Positions 52,184-60,856 of a stretch of 64,000 nucleotides of DNA are shown here, piece after piece. A program made the translations under genes and the position numbers. Position 1 is the first letter of the stretch. Each line of letters begins with the position of its first letter. This DNA comes from Archangium lipolyticum (lineage in GTDB: Bacteria > Myxococcota > Myxococcia > Myxococcales > Myxococcaceae), in assembly GCF_024623785.1 (NCBI RefSeq), contig NZ_JANKBZ010000021.1, positions 124,001 to 188,000 on the forward strand, written 5' to 3'. The notes beneath the pieces are model-generated. The model was not told where the DNA came from and searched no databases. It worked only from the letters and a program-made list of their open reading frames with translations.

Positions 52184-52930
52184 TCAAGGCCTCTTCACGT
52201 CATGGGAGACGAGCTCCTCGAGCCGCTCGCCGGTCTCCTTCACCTTGCCGATTCCTGGCACCAGCCAGTACGTGCGCTCGTCGCCTGGCTTGTCACCGCG
52301 CTTGCGCTTCACCCGGGTTGCGTTGGTGAAGGTTCCGGCTGGGGTGGTGACGGTCTCGTTCACCGCCTCCACACTCCACACGTACGTCTTGTCCTGGTCC
52401 TTCACCTCGCCATCATCGAAGTGCTTCTCCAACTCGCGGATGTCGGACGTGTAGCTCCACCCCACGGGCTGCTCCCGGGCGATCGACTTCACCGTCGCGG
52501 GGTTCCACGTCGTCACCTTCTCGAGCGTGTTGTCCTCCCGGTCCTCCTCGCGCAGGCGCACCACCAGCCCGTTCACGTCGGTGATCTGCCAGGACAGCTC
52601 CTCCTGGTGCGGCTGGATGCTGCGCACCGCGGTGGCCTTCATGGACGTCTCTGGCACCGTCTGCTCACCCAGCACCTCCACCCGCTTCTCGAAGGTGCCT
52701 TTCTTCGGGTCCGTGATGCGGTACGTCCACGTGGAGCCCTTCGTGAGCGGCCAGAGGCTCGTGAACGGCTCCTCTGTATCGGGATCCACCGGGTCTCCCG
52801 GCAGGTCCACCGTCCCATCCGGATTCGTCGTGGTCGGCTGCTCCTGTGATTGCCTGGGCAGGCTCCCGCCCTCTCCGCATCCCGTCCAACACGCCACCGC
52901 CACCAGCGCAGCCAACCCCCACCTCTTCAT
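52184..52930 (-). CDS. lipoprotein ending the polyphosphate-linked operon
   Basis: A 248-residue protein. Lipobox WTGC (Cys about 17). The linker is Pro/Asp-rich (GDPVDPDTEEPF), followed by a beta-rich domain (SLWPLTKGSTWTYRITDPKKG) of a type common in myxobacterial lipoproteins, with repeated charged strands such as LREEDREDNTLEKVT. No enzyme motif. The start overlaps the stop of the DUF4956 gene (ATGA). Function unknown. Confidence 0.75.
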   Translation of the reverse strand: MKRWGLAALVAVACWTGCGEGGSLPRQSQEQPTTTNPDGTVDLPGDPVDPDTEEPFTSLWPLTKGSTWTYRITDPKKGTFEKRVEVLGEQTVPETSMKATAVRSIQPHQEELSWQITDVNGLVVRLREEDREDNTLEKVTTWNPATVKSIAREQPVGWSYTSDIRELEKHFDDGEVKDQDKTYVWSVEAVNETVTTPAGTFTNATRVKRKRGDKPGDERTYWLVPGIGKVKETGERLEELVSHDVKRP

Positions 52931-53634
52931 CCCCGTTCCTCCCAGCCGCCCTTCCGGGCCGGCATCTCCGACCACCTCAGTCCCCGGATCGGGCCGCCCG
53001 CGGACCGGCCCAGCGCCGATGCGAGCACTCCCGGCTCCTTCTCCTCCACCTCGAGCTCCAACCGCCGGCCGTCGAAGTCCAGCGCGCAGCTGCGCACCAG
53101 CACGTTGCGCTCGCCGAGCTTCTGCCTCAGCCACTCCTCCGCGCCCGCCAGGTCATCCGCCTGCGCCGACACCAGCATCCGCTGCTTCGCGGCGGTGGGC
53201 TCCTTCTTCTCGAAGAAGTCCAACACGAACAGCAGCACGCCGACGAAGAGGGTCCCCACCCCGGCCAGTCCCAGGCTGCCGTGTCCGCAGGCCATGCCCA
53301 GGCCAATCACCAGGAAGAGGATGGCGGCATCGCGCGGGTCCTTCAGTCCGGAGCGGAAGCGCACGAAGCCGCCGAGCCCCACCAGTCCGAAGGCCTTGGC
53401 CATGCTGTTGCCGATGACGGCGGTGATGACGGCCGCCGCGGTGCACAGCAGCACCTGGGCCTGCACCATGTCCGCCCGGGGCAGGGGCTTGCCGGTGAGG
53501 AGCCGCCACGGCCGCAGCGCGAGCACCAGGCCGATGGCCACCGCCGCCAGCAGGCGGGGCACCATCAGGCGCGCGTCGTGGAGGGAAACCCCGGACGACA
53601 CATCGTTGGCCAGCTCGGAGAAGAACGAGTCCAT
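52927..53634 (-). CDS. DUF4956 membrane protein (MgtC-like)
   Basis: A 235-residue protein. Four or five hydrophobic helices in the first 140 residues (LLAAVAIGLVLAL, then AQVLLCTAAAVITAVIGNSMAKAFGLVG), with the conserved FRSGLKDPRDAA, then a cytoplasmic alpha/beta tail. DUF4956 proteins are commonly encoded beside VTC-domain polyphosphate polymerases, as here. AAGGAG precedes the ATG. A role in polyphosphate or ion handling is inferred from context. Confidence 0.8.
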   Translation of the reverse strand: MDSFFSELANDVSSGVSLHDARLMVPRLLAAVAIGLVLALRPWRLLTGKPLPRADMVQAQVLLCTAAAVITAVIGNSMAKAFGLVGLGGFVRFRSGLKDPRDAAILFLVIGLGMACGHGSLGLAGVGTLFVGVLLFVLDFFEKKEPTAAKQRMLVSAQADDLAGAEEWLRQKLGERNVLVRSCALDFDGRRLELEVEEKEPGVLASALGRSAGGPIRGLRWSEMPARKGGWEERG

Positions 53635-53652
53635 GGGCTCCTTGCCTTCCGC

Positions 53653-55359
53653 TCAAAGCGTGGGCCGCGGGGCGTCGTCCCCGGGCGAAAGGAGTGCCGC
53701 GCGCTCCGAGGGGAGCACGGCCGCGTGGGCGGCGGCGACGATGCGGTAGGCATTGCGCAGCACGGGCAGGCGGCCGGAGGTGAGCTCCAGCGCGCGCAGC
53801 ACGAGGGCCTCGGCGCGCTCCGTCAGGGGCAGGCCCTCGAGCGAGGACACCACCGTGGCGGGCCAGCGTGTCACGAAGGCCTCGCGCAGCCGCCACGCGC
53901 GGGGGTCATCCAACCCGTCCAGCGAGTCGAGGGCCTCCTTCGTCAGCGGGGCGCCGCGCTCGCGCAGGGCGAAGGACTCGTCGGTGGTGAGCCCGGTCAG
54001 CGAGCGCAGCACCAGCTTCAGGGCCTTGTCCTCCAGCGCCAGGCGCAACTCCCGCGCGAAGGGCGTGTCCAGGCCCTGGATGCTGCGCAGCACCGCCAGC
54101 CTGTCGTGGGCGAGCAGGCTCTCGCGCAGGGCGTCCGCCCGGGGCGAGCCGACGCCGATGAGGCTGCGCGCCACGTCCGCGTACAGCCCGCGCCGCACCC
54201 CCAGCTCGCGCGCCGCCCAGGCCGGCTCCTCGTCCACTCCGGCCAGGCCGCAGAGCACCTCTCCGAGGCGCCCCTCCCGCAGGGCGTGCTCGCGCAGGAC
54301 CCAGGCCTCGGGCGAGTCGTTGTGCTTGAGGCCCGAGAGCACCTCCGCGGGCGCGTGCTCGTAGAGACGCTCGCGCAGGGACATGGCCTGGGGTGACGGA
54401 TGGGTGCCGAGGCTCACGGCCACGTCCTGGGGAACCACCTCCGCCAGCAGCTCGCGCAGGGCCCGGGCCGGCTCGTCGTCCAGCCCCGTGAGGCTGCGCA
54501 CCGTGAGGCCCGGGAAGCGCTCCACGAAGCCCAGCCGCCGCTGGTGCGCGGCGAAGCCGGGGATGCCGCCCAGCAGCCACACGGCCAACTGGGGCTCGCG
54601 CACCTCCAACCCGTCCAGCGCGCGGAAGAAGTGCTCCTCCACGTCGTCCACCGTCGCTGGCACCTGCACCGGCGTGGGGCTCGGAGGCGTCACCCGCTGC
54701 GCTGGCAGCTCCCGCCCCTCCAGCCGCGCCACCACCGCCTCCACCAGGCGCTGCTCCAGCACGTGCAGCGGCTGATCATTGTTCTCGATGATGAGCCAGC
54801 GCGCCGGGTCCCTCCGGGCCAGGTCGAGGAAGGCCTCGCGCTGGCGCACCGTCAGGCCCGCACCGGCCAGCCCCTTGCGGCTGTCCGAGTCCGGCGTCCG
54901 CTCGCTCTTGTTCTTCCCCAGCCGCTTGCGCAGCCGGGCCAGCTCCGGCTCCACGTCCACCAGGATGACCAGGTCCGGCCATAGCCCCTGCGAGGCCAGC
55001 TCGCACGCGGGCGCGAGTGAATCCCAGGACAGCCCGCGCCCGCCGCCGCTGAGCGCCAGCTGCGAGTAGAGGTAGCGGTCGCTGATGCACACCTCGCCGC
55101 GCGCCAGGGCGGGGGCGATGACCTCCTCCAACTGCTGCGCGTCCCGGGCGAGGTTGAGGAAGAACTCGGTGCGCGGCGACATCTCCAGCAGCTTGGAGTC
55201 GCGGGTGAGGTCGCGGATGCGCCGGGCGATGGGCGAGCGCAGCTCTCCCCCCTCGCGCGCGTGCGCCACCCGGTAGCCGAGCCGCCGGAGCCGCGTCGCC
55301 AGGAGGTTGGACAAGGTTGTCTTGCCGCTGCCGTCAATGCCTTCGAAGTCGATGAACAC
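53653..55359 (-). CDS. tmk: thymidylate kinase fused to a long repeat domain
   Basis: A 568-residue protein from a GTG. Residues 1-215 are a thymidylate kinase: P-loop EGIDGSGKTT (6-15), CISDRYLYSQ (91-100) and a LID-type basic segment near 140-165. A linker (215-240) leads to about nine tandem copies of a 27-residue motif ending near 525. Each reads roughly V..SL.GL...A..LRE: for example VRSLTGLDDEPARALREL at 287 and VLRSIQGLDTPFAREL at 423. This looks like a HEAT-like or related helical repeat scaffold. Normal Tmk is about 210 residues. It starts seven bases after the VTC gene. Confidence 0.85.
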   Translation of the reverse strand: MFIDFEGIDGSGKTTLSNLLATRLRRLGYRVAHAREGGELRSPIARRIRDLTRDSKLLEMSPRTEFFLNLARDAQQLEEVIAPALARGEVCISDRYLYSQLALSGGGRGLSWDSLAPACELASQGLWPDLVILVDVEPELARLRKRLGKNKSERTPDSDSRKGLAGAGLTVRQREAFLDLARRDPARWLIIENNDQPLHVLEQRLVEAVVARLEGRELPAQRVTPPSPTPVQVPATVDDVEEHFFRALDGLEVREPQLAVWLLGGIPGFAAHQRRLGFVERFPGLTVRSLTGLDDEPARALRELLAEVVPQDVAVSLGTHPSPQAMSLRERLYEHAPAEVLSGLKHNDSPEAWVLREHALREGRLGEVLCGLAGVDEEPAWAARELGVRRGLYADVARSLIGVGSPRADALRESLLAHDRLAVLRSIQGLDTPFARELRLALEDKALKLVLRSLTGLTTDESFALRERGAPLTKEALDSLDGLDDPRAWRLREAFVTRWPATVVSSLEGLPLTERAEALVLRALELTSGRLPVLRNAYRIVAAAHAAVLPSERAALLSPGDDAPRPTL

Positions 55360-55365
55360 GGTTGC

Positions 55366-56079
55366 TCAGCCCCCCAGAATCCCGTCCGCGACGAAGTCGT
55401 GGACCCTCGCCATCCCCTCGGCGAACTTGCTGTACGCCGGCTTTCGCCCGGGGTGCAGGGCCGCGAGCCACTCGGGCAGCTCCTCCCCCAGGTGCTTCAC
55501 TTCCACCACCACGCGCCCGTCCAGGGCGAGTGGCTCGCCCAGCCGCTCCGCGCTCAGCGTCCTCTCGCCGAGCGCCAGCTCCGGCGTCACCCGGTGGAAG
55601 CCGATGTCCCGGTCCACCGTCACCCGCCAGGCCTGCGAGCACTGGTACACGTGCCGCCGGTACGTCACGGCCAGCACCGGGACGAGGTTGCCCCCCGCGA
55701 TGAGCGGCAGCAGGCGCACGCCTCCCTGGAGCACGGTGCCCAGCTGCGCGCGTGGTACCCAGACCCGGCGCTTCTGCGTGACGCCGTTGCGCTCGCGCTT
55801 CACCTCCAGCACCACGCGCTCCACGCCGCCGGCCCCCACGTCCGGCGAGTACTCCTTGGTGCGCACCTTGAGGCAGTCGTTCGGGGTGCCCAGGGCACGC
55901 ACGGCCAGCGGGTAGCCCGGCTTGTCGAAGTAGACGGAGGTGATGCGCGTGGGCGGCGGCAGGTAGTCGCCCAGCGAGGCGGAGAGTCTCGCGCACAGGG
56001 CCACCGCCGCTTCCCTCTCGATCACCAGCTTGAACTCCCGGCGCAACCGGGTGACTTCTCCTTCCGCGAACTGGAGCAT
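55366..56079 (-). CDS. VTC-domain polyphosphate polymerase
   Basis: A 237-residue protein. Family features of the VTC catalytic tunnel are visible: basic and acidic strands such as RREFKLVIER, ITSVYFD, LKVRTKEYS, VLEVKRERNGVTQKRR, VTYRRHVY and VVVEVKHLG. The VTC domain builds polyphosphate from ATP. Its start is preceded by GGAG. It lies between a phosphate-type porin gene and the Tmk-repeat fusion. Confidence 0.85.
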   Translation of the reverse strand: MLQFAEGEVTRLRREFKLVIEREAAVALCARLSASLGDYLPPPTRITSVYFDKPGYPLAVRALGTPNDCLKVRTKEYSPDVGAGGVERVVLEVKRERNGVTQKRRVWVPRAQLGTVLQGGVRLLPLIAGGNLVPVLAVTYRRHVYQCSQAWRVTVDRDIGFHRVTPELALGERTLSAERLGEPLALDGRVVVEVKHLGEELPEWLAALHPGRKPAYSKFAEGMARVHDFVADGILGG

Positions 56080-56097
56080 GGTCGGTCGTCTCCGTTC

Positions 56098-57168
56098 CTA
56101 GAAGCGGGTGGCGAGCTGCAGCGAGTACTCGAAGCCTGGCGCCTCGTCCCCGGGACGCAGCGCGCGCTCGGCCTGGAACTGGGCCTTGAAGTGCTCCGAG
56201 TACAGGACGTTGAGGCCACCGACGAGGCCGTAGCCGCGGGCCTTCAAGGGGCCCTGGAGCTGCAACGACTCGGCGCCCACCACCGGCTGCAGCGCCCATC
56301 CCTCCAGGCCCACCGGCAGCGTGTAGCTGGCCAGCCCGAGCTGCGCGCTGAAGGTCCCCACGGCGAGCCGCCCGTTGACGTACTCGCCCGACACCTCCAG
56401 CCCGCCCAGGTGCAGCGTCGTGTCCGCGGCCACCGCGTGATGGCGGGTGCCCTGGAAGACCTGTGTGAGATAGGTGCTGGCCCCCACGGAGAGGAACTTC
56501 AGGGGACGCGCGCTCACCCGGAGTGCGGCGTCCTCGCTGGCGCGCACGCCGGTGTCATCGTCCTTGGCGCCCTGGAAGACGCCGCCGGACACCTTGAGCT
56601 TCCACACGTTCTTCAGGCTCACCTCGCCCATGAGCCCCAGCCGCCGGCCCCCCAGGTCGTGCTCGTCCTCCAGGTAGTCCGCCACCAGCCCGCGCCGCAT
56701 CAACGGGAGCTGCCAGGCCGACTCGAGCTCTCGCGCGAGGAAGGGGGCCTTGAACTGGCCGCCATAGAGGCGCAGCCGCTTCTTCCCGTCGGAGACGCGC
56801 AGGTAGGCGTCCTTGAGCATCGTCTTGGATGACAGGTCCGCGGTCACCTCCGCGTCCACATGGGACAGCGACGCGGCCAGTCCCACGCGCGCCGAGGGAA
56901 TGGACAGCGAGCGCTCGAACGCATTGCGCTCGTCCGCGCTCACCCGGGCGAAGACGCGCCCGAAGGGGCGGACCCGCAGGCCCTTCTTCTCCTCGCCCGC
57001 CGCCTTCTCCGCGTCGCTGGGCAGCGGCTCCTCTCCCACGCTGGTGGCCTCGGGCTTCGCCGCGTCCGCCGCCGGCTTCTGCTCCGCGGCCCAGACGGGC
57101 ATCCCCAAAAGGAGGACGGAGGCGAGGACTGCCCGCCTTCCCTTTCCGACCCCAAACCCCTCGCCCAT
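56098..57168 (-). CDS. OprO/OprP-like phosphate-selective porin
   Basis: A 356-residue exported protein. Signal peptide (AVLASVLLLGMPVWAAEQ), an acidic spacer (40-65), then porin sequence with alternating aromatic strands (GLRVRPFGRVFARV, LRLYGGQFKAPFLAREL, LMRRGLVADYL) and a terminal Phe (LQLATRF) typical of outer-membrane barrels. The ATG has GAGGAGG five bases upstream. It is the first gene of the operon, with a Pho-box-like site about 120 bases upstream. Selectivity for phosphate is inferred from family and neighbours. Confidence 0.82.
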   Translation of the reverse strand: MGEGFGVGKGRRAVLASVLLLGMPVWAAEQKPAADAAKPEATSVGEEPLPSDAEKAAGEEKKGLRVRPFGRVFARVSADERNAFERSLSIPSARVGLAASLSHVDAEVTADLSSKTMLKDAYLRVSDGKKRLRLYGGQFKAPFLARELESAWQLPLMRRGLVADYLEDEHDLGGRRLGLMGEVSLKNVWKLKVSGGVFQGAKDDDTGVRASEDAALRVSARPLKFLSVGASTYLTQVFQGTRHHAVAADTTLHLGGLEVSGEYVNGRLAVGTFSAQLGLASYTLPVGLEGWALQPVVGAESLQLQGPLKARGYGLVGGLNVLYSEHFKAQFQAERALRPGDEAPGFEYSLQLATRF

Positions 57169-57286
57169 GAACGCCTCCTCGCCGCCGGCCCGCGCGAGGG
57201 GATTGCAACCCGGGTGCCTGGGAGAAACGCGTTCGCGGGCCGACAGTCGTGTCGTCTCCGCGTCCGAAAGCCACCGACACCAGGGC

Positions 57287-57304
57287 GTTACTGCGCCGTG
57301 ACAG
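57287..57304 (-). promoter_or_regulatory. candidate Pho box upstream of the porin operon
   Basis: On the minus strand CTGTCAC, spacer GGCG, CAGTAAC. The Pho-box consensus is CTGTCAT, four bases, CTGTCA(C/T): the first half matches six of seven and the second five of seven, with the exact four-base spacing. It is oriented toward the porin and lies 119 bases upstream of its ATG. Confidence 0.4.
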
Positions 57305-57347
57305 GGAAGCGGATTTCCACTGCTGGGCGGAGGACGGCCTGTCGAAG

Positions 57348-58100
57348 TTACGGGAGCGAGGGTGGCTTCTCTTCAGCCGTGGCCGCGGGCTCGGCCGGAG
57401 CTTCGCTCCCGGAGGCGGGAGCGGTGCTCGCGATCGGCGCTTCGATGGCGGCCGGTGCATCGGCTCCCGGGGTGGGGGGAGTTGCCGCTATCGGATTCTC
57501 GGCGGCGGGGGCGGGGGCAGCCGTCGCGGGCGGCACTTGCTCCTCGGCCGAGCCGGCGGGCGTCCGCTCCTGGGGCCGCTCTCCGCTTAGAATGTTGTGT
57601 ACCGTATACCCGAGCAGCACCAGCAGGCCCAGGCCGAGCACTCCCCAGCCGAGCATCCGCGGAATCGGCGAGCCGCCCACCTCGAAGCGGGCGTGGATCA
57701 CCTTGTGCCGGGTCGTCCGGAAGCCGACATCCAGCAGGTAGGGGCCGGAGCTCTCGGGGGTGAAGGTGGCCTGCCAGTCGCGCTCGCCCCGTTTCACGGT
57801 GACGGTCTGCCCGTGTGTGGCCCCCACCTCACGCAGGGTGAGGACGAGGGGGCCGTCGAAGGAGTCGCCCTCGAAGCTGCCCACGTGGAGGGAGACCTGG
57901 AGGGGCTGGCCCTCCCGGGGGGACGCGGGGCGGATGCCGCCCTGGAGGCGCTCCTCGGTGTCGGACCAGGTGAGCTCCAGCACCTCGTTGGCCGGGCTGA
58001 CCTCGATCTGATCGGTCGGGTCCCTCGGAATGGCCGGGTCGGCGACGGCGGCGGTCGCCAGCAGCAGGCCGGCCATCAGAGGGAGCCAGCGAATTCGCAC
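57348..58100 (-). CDS. exported membrane protein with FixH-like beta domain
   Basis: A 250-residue protein from a GTG with AAAGG upstream. The N-terminal signal (LMAGLLLATAAVA) is followed by a beta-sandwich domain (about 60-135, for example QVSLHVGSFEGDSFDG and YLLDVGFRTTRHKV), then one membrane helix (MLGWGVLGLGLLVLLGYTV) and a long Ala/Pro/Glu tail on the cytoplasmic side. The beta domain recalls FixH and related YtkA-like proteins, but no cco genes are nearby. Divergent from a Ser/Thr kinase gene. Confidence 0.65.
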   Translation of the reverse strand: MRIRWLPLMAGLLLATAAVADPAIPRDPTDQIEVSPANEVLELTWSDTEERLQGGIRPASPREGQPLQVSLHVGSFEGDSFDGPLVLTLREVGATHGQTVTVKRGERDWQATFTPESSGPYLLDVGFRTTRHKVIHARFEVGGSPIPRMLGWGVLGLGLLVLLGYTVHNILSGERPQERTPAGSAEEQVPPATAAPAPAAENPIAATPPTPGADAPAAIEAPIASTAPASGSEAPAEPAATAEEKPPSLP

Positions 58101-58193
58101 CTGTCGCCTTTGCCTCACCCCGGCCCCTCGCCTAAGATGCCTCCCTCTGACGTCTTCCACTTCGCGCTTGCTCCCCCCGGCGAGCAACCCGGG

Positions 58194-60506
58194 ATGAACC
58201 CTCAATCTTTCGGGAAATATCAGCTCATCAAGAAGCTCGCCACCGGCGGCATGGCCGAGGTGTGGCTCGCGCGCCAGACGGGCATCGAGGGTTTCGCCAA
58301 GAACGTGGTGGTGAAACGCATCCTCCCGCACCTCGCCGAGGACGCGGAGTTCGTGGAGATGTTCCGCAACGAGGCGCTCATCGCCGCGCGGTTCAACCAC
58401 CCGAACATCGCCCAGGTGTACGAGTTCGGCGAGGCCAACGGCTCCTATTACATCGCCATGGAGTTCATCCACGGCGAGGATCTGGGCCGGGTGATGCGCA
58501 AGGCCTACAACGCCGGGCAGTGGATCGCCCGGCCCCTGGCCATCCGCATCGTGGCCGCGGCGTGCGAGGGCCTCTACTACGCCCACTCGCGCACGGATGA
58601 CTCGGGCCGCCCCCTGAGGGTGGTGCACCGCGACATCTCGCCGCAGAACATCCTCATCAGCTTCGACGGCTCGGTGAAGCTGGTGGACTTCGGCATCGCC
58701 AAGGCGGCGGATCAGGCGTCGCTGACGAAGTCGGGCGCCATCAAGGGCAAGTTCGCCTACATGGCGCCGGAGCAGGCCGCGGGCAAGGCGTTGGATCACC
58801 GCGCGGACATCTTCGCCATCGGCCTGGTGCTCTACGAGCTGCTCACGGGCGTGCGCCCGCTCAAGCGTGAGACGGAGCTGGCCACGCTGCAGGCCGCGCT
58901 CGAGTGCAACATCTCCACGCCCTCCGAGGTCGCGGACGTGCCCGCGGAGCTGGACTCCGTGGTGATGCCGGCGCTGGCCAAGGCGGCGGATGACCGGTAC
59001 CGGGACGCGCGCCAGTTCCAGATGGCGCTGGAGGAACTGCTCGTCAGCCAGCGGTGGGTGGCCGGCTCGGTGCAGATCTCCGAGCTGATGGAGACGCTCT
59101 TCGCGGACCGGCTGGATGAGGAGCGGCGCAGCGGCAATCCAGAGCCCCGGAGCGAGGATTCGATGTCGGCGATGCCGGTGCCGCCGGAGCCGCCGCCCCC
59201 GGAGCCGCGCTCGCCGCCCCGGAGCAGCTCGCGCGTCGAGTCGCGCCCCAGCGCCAACCCCGCCAGTGAGATGAACTGGGAGGCGCCCCCGGGAGAGATG
59301 CCGCAGAACCGGCGGACGGGGACGCGCGCGGCGCTGGTGAACAAGCGCACGGAGTCGGCGACCCTGCCCATGTCGGACGTACCGGAGGTGGGGGAGTGGG
59401 AAGCGCCTCCGGCCACCGAGGTGCCCCGCCGCCGCACGAGCAGCGAGGCCCCGCGCCGCACCCAGGCGGGCGGCACGGCCATGGCGCGTGCCCCCAGCCG
59501 GATGGAGATGGGCCGGGGCGGTACGCAGACCGAGGTTCCCGCCCCGAGGCGCACGGGCACCCGGATGGGAGTGGAGTCCGGGGAGCCGGAGCTTCCCGCT
59601 CCCCGGCCCTCGCGCGCGGGGTCCGCGGTCGTCAACCCGCGTGTCCGCACGCCGCCCATCGAGGACGACGAGGATCCGGAGCGCACGATGTTGCCGCCAC
59701 CGCCGGAGCCTCCGGAGCCTCCGAGGCGGCGCACGGGGGTGGCCCCGTCTCCGCAGGCCGTCGAGCCCGCGCCCCGCCGGCGCACCCAGAGCCGCGCGGA
59801 GATGCCCGAGGCACCTACGCCGCGCCGGAAGTCCTCCTTCGTCCAGGAGGTGGACGACGAGGACGAGGACTCGGTCCGTACGGAGAAGCCCAGGCCCGCC
59901 GCGCGTGTCGCCCGGTCGCTGCCGTCGTTGTCGAACCTGTTCGGGGTCTTCGTGGTGGTGGCCGCGGTGGCCCTGGCCTTCGTCTTCCGCCAGTCCATCT
60001 GGGACACGCTCAACAGCACGGCCACGGACGGGCAGGGCATCTACCTCAACGTCATCACCAATCAGCGTGTGCAGGTGGCCGTGCGGCACAACGCGCGGTG
60101 CCGCAGCTCCGAGCCCATCACCGTGCTCGGCTTCACCCCGCTGCAGCGCATGGGCGGCGCGCACGTGCAGGACACGCTCATCCTGGAGAACAAGGAGCAG
60201 GGCATCCGCGAGGAGATCGAGGTGCCCTTCGGGGAGCCCCAGGAGACGAAGACGATCGAGCGCACCTTCCAGACGGGCTTCTTCCGTCCCAAGGTCTTGC
60301 AGCGCAACGTCTCCGGCATCGAGATCTTCCGCGACGGACAGAAGCTGGCGCTCTACCAGCCCGGGCTGAAGCTGGAGCTGGTGGAGGGCACGCACCACCT
60401 GGTGTTCAAGAGCGCATCGCTCCGGGAGCCGGTGCCGGTGGAGGTGGAAGTGAAGGCCCGCGGCACGGCGGACGTGCAGGTGGATCTGTCGCCGTACATG
60501 CAGTAG
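58194..60506 (+). CDS. membrane-anchored Ser/Thr protein kinase
   Basis: About 770 residues. Kinase domain at about 5-290: ATGGMAEVWLA loop, VVKRI Lys, HRDISPQN, DFGIAK and MAPEQ. A 270-residue Pro/Arg-rich linker repeatedly carries RRTG and RRRT, possibly phosphosites or a nucleic-acid-like contact, then a membrane helix (LFGVFVVVAAVALAFVF) and a periplasmic C-terminal domain without recognised family (IYLNVITNQRVQVAV). The ATG at 58194 starts the usual MNPQSFGKYQL; an ATG at 58137 is possible. It is a close relative of the kinase at 22654. Confidence 0.9.
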   Translation: MNPQSFGKYQLIKKLATGGMAEVWLARQTGIEGFAKNVVVKRILPHLAEDAEFVEMFRNEALIAARFNHPNIAQVYEFGEANGSYYIAMEFIHGEDLGRVMRKAYNAGQWIARPLAIRIVAAACEGLYYAHSRTDDSGRPLRVVHRDISPQNILISFDGSVKLVDFGIAKAADQASLTKSGAIKGKFAYMAPEQAAGKALDHRADIFAIGLVLYELLTGVRPLKRETELATLQAALECNISTPSEVADVPAELDSVVMPALAKAADDRYRDARQFQMALEELLVSQRWVAGSVQISELMETLFADRLDEERRSGNPEPRSEDSMSAMPVPPEPPPPEPRSPPRSSSRVESRPSANPASEMNWEAPPGEMPQNRRTGTRAALVNKRTESATLPMSDVPEVGEWEAPPATEVPRRRTSSEAPRRTQAGGTAMARAPSRMEMGRGGTQTEVPAPRRTGTRMGVESGEPELPAPRPSRAGSAVVNPRVRTPPIEDDEDPERTMLPPPPEPPEPPRRRTGVAPSPQAVEPAPRRRTQSRAEMPEAPTPRRKSSFVQEVDDEDEDSVRTEKPRPAARVARSLPSLSNLFGVFVVVAAVALAFVFRQSIWDTLNSTATDGQGIYLNVITNQRVQVAVRHNARCRSSEPITVLGFTPLQRMGGAHVQDTLILENKEQGIREEIEVPFGEPQETKTIERTFQTGFFRPKVLQRNVSGIEIFRDGQKLALYQPGLKLELVEGTHHLVFKSASLREPVPVEVEVKARGTADVQVDLSPYMQ

Positions 60507-60512
60507 CGCGCG

Positions 60513-60845
60513 TCAGTAGCGGGGCAGGCTGGGGTCCACCGCGCGGGAGTAGAGATCGATTCCCCCGCGCAGGGACACGGCGTCCAGTCCGCGCGAGCGC
60601 AGGTACGCGGCGCCGTCCAGGCTGCGCACGCCGTGGTGGCAGTAGACGACGACGGGCCTGCCGCGGAAGGCCTCCAGCTCCTCGGCGCGCTCGTCCAGCT
60701 CCGGCAGGGGGATGAGCACCGAGCCCGGGAGCGCCACGTAGGCGTGCTCGTCGGGGAAGCGCACGTCGAGCAGCACGGGACGTGCCTCGTGCGGGCCGGA
60801 GAGCTGATGGGCGAGGGTGGGGGGATCGATCTCGGGGATGGGCAC
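60513..60845 (-). CDS. rhodanese-like sulfurtransferase
   Basis: A 110-residue single-domain protein. The start is a GTG 11 bases after the moeB stop, with GGAG five bases upstream. The active-site loop is YCHHGVRS, with the catalytic Cys. The rest follows the rhodanese pattern (VLLDVRFPDEHAYVALPGS and FRGRPVVVY). Directly downstream of the MoeB-type gene, which has its own rhodanese domain; likely supplies sulfur in the same cofactor pathway. Confidence 0.85.
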   Translation of the reverse strand: MPIPEIDPPTLAHQLSGPHEARPVLLDVRFPDEHAYVALPGSVLIPLPELDERAEELEAFRGRPVVVYCHHGVRSLDGAAYLRSRGLDAVSLRGGIDLYSRAVDPSLPRY

Positions 60846-60856
60846 GGAGACTCCGT

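Noticed and set aside
58112-58132. Seventh REP-like copy before the third kinase
   Set aside because: Only the left arm resembles the repeat (CCTCACCCC then CCCCTCGCC); the right arm of the hairpin is missing, so it is at most a decayed remnant.
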